Positions 1-7,300 of a DNA stretch of 15,014 nucleotides are shown here, one piece after another. The notes beneath the pieces were generated by a model. It was given only the letters and a program-made list of their open reading frames with translations, made no database searches and was not told where the DNA came from. The position numbers and the translations under genes were made by a program. The first letter of the stretch is position 1, and the number at the start of each line of letters is the position of its first letter. The DNA is from Clostridia bacterium. GTDB lineage: Bacteria; Bacillota; Clostridia; Oscillospirales; CAG-272. Where the stretch lies: contig JAGBTR010000084.1 in the NCBI GenBank assembly GCA_017631215.1, positions 1 to 15,014 on the forward strand, given 5' to 3'.

Positions 1-26
1 AAACACCTGCGCCTAAACCGCGCGCC

Positions 27-77
27 GCTTTTGCAGTCTCCACTCGGGGCTTCGCCCCTCCTTCCGACTGCAAAAGC
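27..77. repeat. Palindromic element with nested hairpin
   Basis: A perfect 12-bp inverted repeat (GCTTTTGCAGTC at 27-38, GACTGCAAAAGC at 66-77) encloses a second hairpin, GGGGC (46-50), TTC loop, GCCCC (54-58). No T-run follows directly on either strand: on the plus strand a T-rich stretch begins only about 20 nt later. It is therefore not a standard terminator. The nested form and intergenic position suit a dispersed intergenic repeat of the REP or MITE kind, but only one copy is in the window, so this is unproven. The rest of 1-147 holds no gene that I can support. Confidence 0.6.
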
Positions 78-147
78 AGTTAACTAAACTCGTTACTTTT
101 ATTTTTACTTTTTTAGTCTCACATCATTGACAAAATTACACGCAAGC

Positions 148-186
148 AAAAAAGGAGCACCCGACCGCACGCGGCGGCAGGGTGCT
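148..186 (-). terminator. Rho-independent terminator of the left operon
   Basis: Read on the minus strand, AGCACCC (186-180) pairs with GGGTGCT (162-156). An inner CCGC/GCGG pairing lies within this stem, and a run of six T (153-148) follows the 3' arm after a short CC. It begins 34 bp after the stop codon of the TIR-LRR gene, so it probably ends the two-gene minus-strand transcript. Confidence 0.85.
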
Positions 187-219
187 TTCCGTTTTTCTCC
201 CGCGGGGGAGGGGCTTGTC

Positions 220-1881
220 TTACTCGTTCGATGCGTTCTCGATGGCATCGACCTTGATGCGGTTGCGGCGGCAGTAGCTCCAGACCTCGGAGCCCTCGTC
301 GCAGTAGACGACCAGCGTCTCGCGGCATCCGTCGAACAGACCCCAACCGAGCTCGGCGACCGAGGAGGGGATGATGATCTTCTCCAGATTGGAGCAACCG
401 CGGAAGGCGCAATCGTCGATCTTCTCAACGCTGTCCGGAATCTCCAGCTCGTCCAGCAGCACGCAGTTGCTGAAGGCGCCCTCGCCGATCTCCTCGACGC
501 TGTCGGGGATGGAGATACGGTTGAGCTTCTTGCACTCGCTGAACGTCCAGTCGCTGATGACGGTGACGCTGTCCGGGATATCGTACTGAACCTCGCGGCT
601 GTTGGCGGGGTAAGCGATGATGGTCGACTTGTTCTTGTTGAACAGCACGTGATCCTTACCGTCTCTCTTGTTGGGCTCGGACTTGTAGTGCTTGTTCTTG
701 GGCTCGACGTAGATGGAGCGCAGGGCCTCACAGCCGCGGAACAGGTCGGTCGACAGATAGCTGACCGAGGCGGGGATCTTGACGGTGGTCAGCGAGGTGC
801 AGTTCTTGAAGGCGGCCTTGCCGATCTTGCGCAGACCCTCGGGGATCTCGACGCTGGCCAGGCTCGAGCAGCCGCTGAAGACGAGGTCGTCGATCTTGAT
901 GACCGATTCGGGCAGCTCGATGGTCTCCAGCGAGACGCAGTCGGCAAAGGCGGTCTCGCCGATGACGGTCAGGTTGGAGGGCAGCTTGATGGTCTTAAGG
1001 CTCTTACAGCCGTTGAAGACGCTGCCGTAGATCTCGGAGAGATCGTCGGGGAGCGAGATGTCGGTCAGCTTGGGGCAGTTCTCGAAGGCGCGCTCGCCGA
1101 TCTTGATCAGACCGTTGCGAATGGTCAGCGACTTCATACCGACGCAATCGCGGAAGGCGCTGTTGCCGATGTAGGTGACCAGCTCGGGGATATCCATTGC
1201 CTGCAGGTTGCCGCACGAGCGGAAGGCCTCGGACTCAATGGTGGTCAGCGACGCGGGCAGCTTGACCGTCTTGAGGGCGTTGCGGCTGCGGAAGGCGTTC
1301 TCCGAGATGATGCGGACGCCGTCGTCGACGACGATATCGCTGCCGTTATCCTCACACTTGACCAGACGCTCGCCCTCGAAGGTGAGGCGATCCATCGTTT
1401 CGGGGGGCAGATCACGGATGAGCGCCTTGATGAGCTTGGGCATATCGTTGATCGAGCCGTGGTGGGTGTTGGCCAGCAGGATCTGGAATGCGGGCGGGAC
1501 CTCGGAGTCGTCCACGTAGATGGGGTAGATGCGCTTGTTGTTCTCGCGGGCGACGATGATCTCCATACCGCAGAAGGGCGAGGACATCGAGGCGGCCGAC
1601 ACGAAGAGCACGACGGCCTCACATTTCTCGATCTTGTGGCGCAGCTCGTCGCGGAAGTCGTTGCCCGTCTCGCACGACTCGTCGTACCAGATGCGGTACT
1701 TTTTGTCGTGCAGCATATCCAGAATGGAATATACACGCTCGGTGTCGCGGTGGGAGTAGCTGACGAAAAGGAAGGGCTCGTTGCCGACGTAGGCCTCGAA
1801 TTTGGTCTTAATCACGGGATACTCGGCAGTGGCACCCATCTCGGGGGCCTTGGTCGTCTTGGTGGTCTTTTCAGTTGCCAT
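220..1881 (-). CDS. TIR domain protein with BspA-type leucine-rich repeats
   Basis: A 553-aa protein. The TIR domain (about residues 35-160) shows box 1, FLFVSYSHRD (37-46), then WYDESCETG (65-73). It also has S-A-A-S-M-S-S-P-F-C-G-M-E ending at Glu107, the position of the catalytic glutamate in NAD-cleaving TIR domains (WCxxE in SARM1; FCGME here). From about residue 185 to 535 there are roughly 13 LRR_5 repeats of 23 residues, with the pattern L/V-x-x-I-x-x-x-A-F-x-x-C-x-x-L-x-x-I-x-I-P. After the ninth repeat comes the insert common in BspA proteins, recognisable by VLFNKNKSTIIAYP. There is no signal peptide or membrane helix, so it should be cytoplasmic; most BspA repeat proteins are exported. 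The ATG at 1881 follows AGAAAGGA (TCCTTT on plus at 1890-1895) by 8 nt. It is second in an operon, 78 bp after the RyR-domain gene, and is followed by a terminator. NADase or signal synthesis is inferred from the family. The repeats could sense a ligand or partner. Confidence 0.95.
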   Translation of the reverse strand: MATEKTTKTTKAPEMGATAEYPVIKTKFEAYVGNEPFLFVSYSHRDTERVYSILDMLHDKKYRIWYDESCETGNDFRDELRHKIEKCEAVVLFVSAASMSSPFCGMEIIVARENNKRIYPIYVDDSEVPPAFQILLANTHHGSINDMPKLIKALIRDLPPETMDRLTFEGERLVKCEDNGSDIVVDDGVRIISENAFRSRNALKTVKLPASLTTIESEAFRSCGNLQAMDIPELVTYIGNSAFRDCVGMKSLTIRNGLIKIGERAFENCPKLTDISLPDDLSEIYGSVFNGCKSLKTIKLPSNLTVIGETAFADCVSLETIELPESVIKIDDLVFSGCSSLASVEIPEGLRKIGKAAFKNCTSLTTVKIPASVSYLSTDLFRGCEALRSIYVEPKNKHYKSEPNKRDGKDHVLFNKNKSTIIAYPANSREVQYDIPDSVTVISDWTFSECKKLNRISIPDSVEEIGEGAFSNCVLLDELEIPDSVEKIDDCAFRGCSNLEKIIIPSSVAELGWGLFDGCRETLVVYCDEGSEVWSYCRRNRIKVDAIENASNE

Positions 1882-1934
1882 AACAGTGGTCCTTTCTCTG
1901 CGATTTTATTTTCTTTTTTTCTATTCTACACGAA

Positions 1935-1950
1935 GAGATCCGCCGATCTC
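1935..1950 (-). other. Small hairpin in the intercistronic spacer
   Basis: GAGATC (1935-1940) and GATCTC (1945-1950) form a perfect 6-bp stem with a 4-nt loop, 9 bp after the stop codon of the membrane protein gene. On the minus strand the sequence after it is TTCGTGTAGAATAG, with no immediate T-run, so it is unlikely to terminate fully. It may stabilise the upstream message or cause partial attenuation before the TIR-LRR gene. No convincing separate promoter is visible in the 78-bp spacer. Confidence 0.45.
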
Positions 1951-1959
1951 GTATGGGGG

Positions 1960-4074
1960 TCAATCGTCGTCCTTGATCTGCTCCTCGTAGGGGAGAGCAA
2001 GGAAGGGGACGAGGCAGTGGTGGGTCTTGGCGAGCTTGTCGCGACCGCGTCCGACCTCGGGGAGCACAAAGCCGTCCGAGCGGACGAAGGCGTTCCAGCG
2101 CTGGTGCTCAAGATGACGGATAACGGCTGCCTCCTCGGGCGTGCGGTCATTCTTGCTCCGATCGGCACCGCTGACACCGCACAGGATCTTGTACTTGCGG
2201 TGAATGACCGAGGCGGTGGAGGAGCGGTAGTTGTAGTCGTAGGCGTAGAAATCGCGGGTGGCCTCCTCGATCTGACGCGCCTTGTCCTCCTCGGTGTCGC
2301 TTTCCTTGAAGTACAGACGGGTATAGGACAGATGGCGCTCAAGCGCCTCGGCCTCCAGCTGAGGCGAGAGGATGCAGGAGACGGAATAGTTGGAGCTGAG
2401 ATCGCCGATCAGGTGCAGATCGTAGCTGACGTGGGCGAAGTTGGTGATGCGGTCGCCCAGCACCTCCTGCTTGCGCGAGTCGTAGACGATGACCTGAATG
2501 AAGGGCTCAAGACCGCGGCGGCGCAGGATCATACGGATCTTGGTGGCTGTACGGATGTTGAGATCGTCGTTGCCCAGCGCGACCAGCACGTAGGTGACGC
2601 GGTCGAGCTTGTACAGCTCCTTTTCGAAATCGAACGAGCCGACGTCGATGCCGCCGTGGATGGTGATGCTGTAATGCGCCTCGCCGACGGTGGTCTGGTC
2701 GCCGTTGTACGGCTTCTTTCTCGGATCGGCATTCGGATCCATCTTGTCGGGATACACCCCGTCGGTCGCCTCACCCTCCTGCATCAGCTCGGGACAGCTT
2801 GCGCGGAAGCGGGTGTCGGCATCGGGGGCAAGATCGTAGGCGTGGATGTCCAGACGGTAATGGGGCATCTGGCAGAACCAGCAAAGGCTCTTGACCATTT
2901 CGGAGCCGTGCAGACCCATACCGACGACGACGGCCGAGATGTGCTTGCCGTCCTCCATCTGACCCGTGACCGCGTTGCAGACGGGCACCGAGGGCAGCTC
3001 GGATTGGTCGTAGAGTGAGCCGCTGCTCTGCTCGCCCTCCTTGAGCGAGCGACCGCGGAAGAGCACGTCGCCGTGGTCGTACAGCTCGCGGAAAACGAGC
3101 GACTGCACGTCGTTGATGCGGCGCACGCGCATATAGGCGGGCTTGAGCGTGCTGAGCTGAAGCTCACTGCTCTCGTTGGTCGAGAACAGATAGATGCGCG
3201 TGGCGTTGATGTCGGTGGTATGCTTTCGCTTGCCCGTCAAAAATCTCAGCACGGCCAGACAGCCGCAGGCAAAGCCCTTTTGGGGACCGCGGGGGCAATC
3301 ATAGCCGCCCAGCTTGCCCTTTTCCTTGGTGGGGGGCGAGGCGAGCAGCAGCGCCTGATTGATGTTCTCCGCCTCGTCCTCGCCGATGAGGAAGAAGTAG
3401 ATGCGAGGCTTCGTGCTCAGGCGGTGGAGGTTGACGACGGTAACGTCATCCTTGAAGAGGATGGCACCGAGCAGCTTTGCCTGCTCGATCTGCTCGTGGG
3501 ATTCCTCGTCGTTTTTCTCGTAAACGTCGGTAAAGACGAGCGTGGCCTTGGGGTCAAGACGCTTCAGATCGCGGGCAAGCGCGAGCGCCTTGTCGTTGAT
3601 CTCGGAAAAAATATAGGCATCGCGGCGCCAGGCGAAGCGGTAACGCCAGCGCGACGACATATTGGCAAAGAAGGACAGCGCGACGCTGAAGGTCATCACG
3701 GGCGCCAGCACGAACAGGATCAACGACAGGATAGAGTAGGTGACGCGGAACAGGTGGGGGAGTCCGAGCGTTCCCGACAAAATGTCGGCAAAGTCACCGT
3801 CCACGACGAACAACCGAATGGTGCTGTGGATGGACAGCAGCAGCGTCTGGAATCCGCGCGAGAGCACGCTTTCGACGTGGGTGAAGCGGTCGTAGGTGAT
3901 GGGGAACACGATGAACAGCCCCGCAAGGGCAATTCCCACGGCCAGCACGGTGCTCGCCTGAAGAAGCATTTTCTTCTTTTGTCTGTCAGGGTGGCGCAGA
4001 ATATGAATGCTGGTCAGCAGCCCCGCGGCGAGCAGTGTGGCGGAAATGCCGAAGCATATATACCAAAACAACAT
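1960..4074 (-). CDS. Membrane protein with two Rossmann-like (TrkA-N/RCK-type) domains and a C-terminal RyR domain
   Basis: A 704-aa protein. Three membrane helices are predicted at about 3-25, 38-60 and 108-138. The basic loop RHPDRQKKK (27-35) and the basic stretch after helix 3 (SSRWRYRFAWRR, 140-151) place both the 27-35 loop and the large C-terminal part in the cytoplasm. A first Rossmann-like unit runs from about 152 to 300 (YIFSEINDKALALARDL, then TLVFTDV). A second begins at 378 with AVVVGMGLHGSE, a GxGxxG nucleotide-binding loop (G385, G387, G390), and an acidic residue D413 ends the next strand (HAYD). ALGNDDLN (499-506) belongs to the same fold. Residues about 647-704 resemble the RyR domain: EHQRW (656-660), GFVL, H685, LVPFLALP (688-695) and an acidic end. 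There is no TVGYGD-like filter between helices 2 and 3, so a potassium channel is not supported. The ATG follows GGAGG (4083-4087 on plus) by 8 nt. It is first in the minus-strand operon with the TIR-LRR gene. A ligand-sensing membrane role is inferred; ligand and output are unknown. Confidence 0.93.
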   Translation of the reverse strand: MLFWYICFGISATLLAAGLLTSIHILRHPDRQKKKMLLQASTVLAVGIALAGLFIVFPITYDRFTHVESVLSRGFQTLLLSIHSTIRLFVVDGDFADILSGTLGLPHLFRVTYSILSLILFVLAPVMTFSVALSFFANMSSRWRYRFAWRRDAYIFSEINDKALALARDLKRLDPKATLVFTDVYEKNDEESHEQIEQAKLLGAILFKDDVTVVNLHRLSTKPRIYFFLIGEDEAENINQALLLASPPTKEKGKLGGYDCPRGPQKGFACGCLAVLRFLTGKRKHTTDINATRIYLFSTNESSELQLSTLKPAYMRVRRINDVQSLVFRELYDHGDVLFRGRSLKEGEQSSGSLYDQSELPSVPVCNAVTGQMEDGKHISAVVVGMGLHGSEMVKSLCWFCQMPHYRLDIHAYDLAPDADTRFRASCPELMQEGEATDGVYPDKMDPNADPRKKPYNGDQTTVGEAHYSITIHGGIDVGSFDFEKELYKLDRVTYVLVALGNDDLNIRTATKIRMILRRRGLEPFIQVIVYDSRKQEVLGDRITNFAHVSYDLHLIGDLSSNYSVSCILSPQLEAEALERHLSYTRLYFKESDTEEDKARQIEEATRDFYAYDYNYRSSTASVIHRKYKILCGVSGADRSKNDRTPEEAAVIRHLEHQRWNAFVRSDGFVLPEVGRGRDKLAKTHHCLVPFLALPYEEQIKDDD

Positions 4075-4122
4075 AAAATACGCCTCCGTTTCTTGGCTTT
4101 TCGTAGTCTGCTATCACCTTCC

Positions 4123-4151
4123 ATTTTATCACGCGTTGCGTGCTTTGTCAA
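4123..4151 (-). promoter_or_regulatory. Strong sigma-70/SigA-type promoter of the left operon
   Basis: On the minus strand, TTGACA (4151-4146) is separated by 17 bp from TAAAAT (4128-4123). The -35 box is a perfect match and the -10 box matches five of six positions. Transcription would begin near 4116, giving a leader of about 40 nt that contains the GGAGG ribosome-binding site (4083-4087) of the membrane protein gene. No other good minus-strand promoter was found in the intergenic region. Confidence 0.85.
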
Positions 4152-4177
4152 GGAAGGTTGGAGATTTTTTGACAAAG
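4143..4177. promoter_or_regulatory. Inverted repeat over back-to-back -35 boxes
   Basis: CTTTGTCA (4143-4150) and TGACAAAG (4170-4177) are a perfect 8-bp inverted repeat with a 19-bp spacer. Each arm contains most of a TTGACA box: one belongs to the left-operon promoter, the other starts a weaker candidate promoter on the plus strand. The symmetry may come only from two similar -35 boxes facing away from each other, or it may also be a regulator binding site. No regulator gene is present in the window. Confidence 0.45.
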
Positions 4178-4197
4178 AAGTGAACATTTTCGATAAA
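4169..4197 (+). promoter_or_regulatory. Possible upstream promoter of the right operon
   Basis: A perfect TTGACA (4169-4174) is followed after 17 bp by GATAAA (4192-4197), which matches four of six -10 positions. It would give a leader of about 190 nt for the vWA gene. It is clearly weaker than the promoter at 4255-4283 and may be only an AT-rich coincidence. Confidence 0.35.
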
Positions 4198-4254
4198 TAA
4201 CGAACACGGCGTGTGGTTATTGTGTACAAATTTGCGAAAAATGATGAAAAAACA

Positions 4255-4283
4255 TTGACGAAATGACGAATGGGTATTATAAT
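4255..4283 (+). promoter_or_regulatory. Main promoter of the vWA-tubulin operon
   Basis: TTGACG (4255-4260) and a perfect TATAAT (4278-4283) are separated by 17 bp. A second overlapping TATAAT (4283-4288) has poorer spacing. Transcription should begin near 4290, leaving a leader of about 100 nt before the ATG at 4391. It is the only strong plus-strand promoter seen ahead of the three right-hand genes. Confidence 0.85.
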
Positions 4284-4297
4284 ATAATGGTATGAAT

Positions 4298-4340
4298 GTC
4301 CGTGTCGATATGCGCCGCCCCCCCTGGGAAATCGTCGGAC
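4298..4340 (+). promoter_or_regulatory. Stem-loop in the 5' leader of the vWA mRNA
   Basis: GTCCG (4298-4302) pairs with CGGAC (4336-4340), and CGAT (4306-4309) with ATCG (4331-4334). The result is an interrupted 9-bp stem with an internal bulge and a loop of about 21 nt that contains a run of seven C. It would start within about 10 nt of the predicted transcript 5' end. It may protect the mRNA or regulate it. It does not match a riboswitch class that I recognise. Confidence 0.4.
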
Positions 4341-4375
4341 GGATATGGTAAGATATAGAAGCAAATCTCTACTTG

Positions 4376-4382
4376 GAAAGGA
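4376..4382 (+). promoter_or_regulatory. Ribosome-binding site fixing the vWA start
   Basis: GAAAGGA lies 8 nt before the ATG at 4391. An in-frame TTG at 4373 would extend the protein by six residues but directly abuts this site, so it cannot use it. The ATG also puts the basic MKRCKKH segment at the very N-terminus of the signal peptide, as expected. Confidence 0.85.
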
Positions 4383-4390
4383 TCGATGCA

Positions 4391-7300
4391 ATGAAACGAT
4401 GTAAGAAGCACATTGCGATGCTGTTGGCACTGTTTTGCCTGCTCTCGCACGTGTTGATCGTGCCGCTGGCGGCGGCAGAAGCCAACACGGGAGACGGCGG
4501 CGGTGATCAGCCCAAAAAGGTCGTCTCGGTGCTGTATGACAACTCGGCATCTATGGGACCGATGAACAAGGAGGAATACCGCAAGGAATACGCGCGGTAC
4601 GCGATCCAGATGCTGGTCGCCCTGCTCGGCCCCGAGGATAAGCTGTTCATCAACCCGATGAACAACCCCGACACGATTCTCGGCGATCCCATTGTCGACG
4701 AGACGGCTCGCGACTACCGCAAGGAGGTCATTCTGACGGGCGACCGCGACGCCGCGATCAAGGATTTGCTCGACAATTCCGTGATGGCGACCACCCCCAA
4801 GGGTGAGACGCCCGCAGGACCGCTGAAATACGCGGTCAAGGAATTGACCGACGCGGGTATGAAGCGCGCCGAGGAGACCGAGGGTATGGAGGTCAGCGAC
4901 ACGCAGTATTGGCTGGTCGTGCTGACCGACGGCCCGTTTGACGGCATCTACGCAACCGACGCCATCAAGCCCTATCTTGCCGACTATTCCTCGCTGCACG
5001 CCATCTACCTTGCCTTCGGTCGGGAGTTCGACAAGAAGCCTGACGACACCTCAAACAAGGCCGAGAAGGTAAGGGCGGAAAAGAAGGCGCTGGAGGAGCT
5101 CGACAAGGCAGATCCCTCCTTCAACTACTACATCGCGCCCACCAGCACGGAGCTGCTGGACCGTATGGAGGACGTCGCCAACCTGATGACGGGTCGCTAC
5201 ACGCTTCCCTCCGAGAACTATCAGCGGATGAGCGCGGCAGGCGGCACCAAGGTGACGATCGATCTGAATGACATCGATTACACCGTCAGCAACGTTTCCG
5301 TCATCGGTCAGAACTGCGGCGCCAAGCTGAAGTCGGCCACGCTGGACGGCAAGCCGCTGACGACCACGCAGGAATGCGTCATCCTACCCGACGAGCCCTT
5401 GCAGCTCGCGAACGGATTTTCGGCCGTTATCCAGACGGACGGTTACCTGACCGACGGTGTGCTGGAGATGACCTTCACGGGTCAGGTCGACGAGCTGACC
5501 GTGCTGGTCGAGCCCGCCCTGCGGCTGGAGGCCTACTCCGAATATCAAAACGAGGCGGGTGAGTGGATCGAGGCCAGCGCGGCCACGGTCTGCAAGGAGT
5601 GCCGACCGGGCGAGAAGCTTCGTGTGGGCTACCGCGTCTACGACCGCGCGAGCGGTGACGAGGTGAGCGCCGACGAGCTGAGCGCGCTGTTCGGTGAGCC
5701 CGTGACCAAGGTCAAATACGCCAAGGGCGACTACGCGATCGGCGAGGCATTCTCGCTCGTCGCAGGACGCGAGGAGATCGGCGTCCAGCTCAGTCTGCTG
5801 GGCGGCTCGTACAATCTGTACGACTCGCTGATGTGCGTCATTCTCGAGAACGCGGAGGACTACCGCGTCGAGGCTGACGGCCCGACGGCCATCAAGAGCG
5901 ACAAGCCCACGGCCAACGTGACCTTCACCGTCTACGATAAGGCGGTGAACGGCAAGGACCCGCTGACGGCCGAGCAAATGGAGGATTATACGTGGTCGGT
6001 CAAGGCCTACCACAAGGAATCGGGCACCGAGGCGAAGGCCAAGGGCGAGAAGCAGAGTGACGGCACGGTGCTCGCCACCTTCGAGCCCGTGGATAACCTC
6101 TACGGCGAATACGCTGTGGTGATGGAGGTCGTGTCCGAATACAATATCCCCGCCGAGGGTGAGCACGTGCTCGCCTACAGCCCCGCCGAGATTTTGGTGA
6201 CGGCGACAACGGCGAACGGGAATAAGGAGCTGGCACTCTCACAGCACCAGCTCAAGCTGCAGGACGACCCCGAGCGGTACGGTCGGCCCGACTACCAAAA
6301 GCAGGAGATCGTGTTCGAGGTGGTCACCAAGACCGACAAGCCCCAGCCCGTCGCGCTGGACGGCCCGCTGGTCGACTATGAGCTTTCGGTCGGCGGCGTC
6401 AAAATGCCCGACGACGTCTTCGAGGCGGCACTGGAATCGGGTATGATCCGCGTGGAGGACAACAAGCTGTATTACATCCCCGCCGAAAGCAACGTCGGCA
6501 CGACCGCGATTACGCCGGTGGATAAACCCAAGGAGGTCACGCTGACCGTCAAGGGCAAGGCCTTCCCCGAGCTGAAGGGCGAGGATACGGTCGCACTTAA
6601 GATCGTGGACACCAGCTACGAGGTCATTCCCTACAAGGGCGGCGGCTCCGAGATCGACCGCTTCCGTCTGGTCGAATCCAACGCGGTGCTTCAGTTCCGC
6701 GTGCTGTGCGACGGCACGTCCATTCTTGAGAGCGATCTCAAGGAGGCCCACGCGGCAGGCGCGTTCGTCATCAAGGACAAGGGCACGCTGAGCAAGTACT
6801 TCTGGCTACCCGCCGGCAGAGAGGACGAGGTCGTTCAGCTCGACAACGGCGAGTGGGGTCTGGAGATCCGCATCACACGCGACATCTTCCGCCCGCTGCA
6901 CACCTTCCTTGCGATGTTCATTCGCGACGGCGAGCGTGCGGTCGAGGTCACCTACCTGACCAGCAACACCGCCGCGGCCAACGTCATCTTCACCCGTAGC
7001 CCGCTGTGGTGCTACGTTTGGAGAATTCTTGTGCTGCTGCTGATCGCTTACATCTGTCTGTTCATCTGGACCATCTTCTCCAAGAAGGTGTGTAAGAACC
7101 TGCCCTCGGGCACCTTTGTCAGCGTCGTGCTGATGGAGGACGGCGTGAATGCCGGTGTCAGAACCCGCGCGGTCAACACCACCTTCTCGCAAAGGTGGGG
7201 CTGGCACTTCCGCCGACTGATCCCTCCCTTCATCCCCGGAGGCAAGGGCTTCTTTGAGGACCAGGATTCGGTCGCCTCGGCAGGCAACCTGCTCCGCCTT

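Noticed and set aside
184..550. DNA tandem repeat under the leucine-rich repeats of the TIR-LRR gene
   Set aside because: The periodicity exists at protein level (23 residues). The DNA copies are too diverged to call a nucleotide repeat.
127..3018. Long open frame of 963 codons on the plus strand opposite the TIR-LRR and RyR genes
   Set aside because: It is antisense to two genes with clear domain motifs, runs across the gap between them, has no ribosome-binding site at its start, and its product is low-complexity Asp/Val/Gly/Leu-rich. It results from GC-biased codon use.
1960..4074. Potassium channel of the RCK-gated type
   Set aside because: The Rossmann-like domains fit, but there is no GYG-type selectivity filter between helices 2 and 3.
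4373..4390. In-frame TTG start six codons upstream of the vWA ATG
   Set aside because: It directly abuts the GAAAGGA ribosome-binding site that serves the ATG and would put acidic residues before the signal peptide.
4277..4999. Antisense frame of 240 codons over the promoter and start of the vWA gene
   Set aside because: It covers the strong promoter and the signal-peptide and vWA region and has no recognisable domain.
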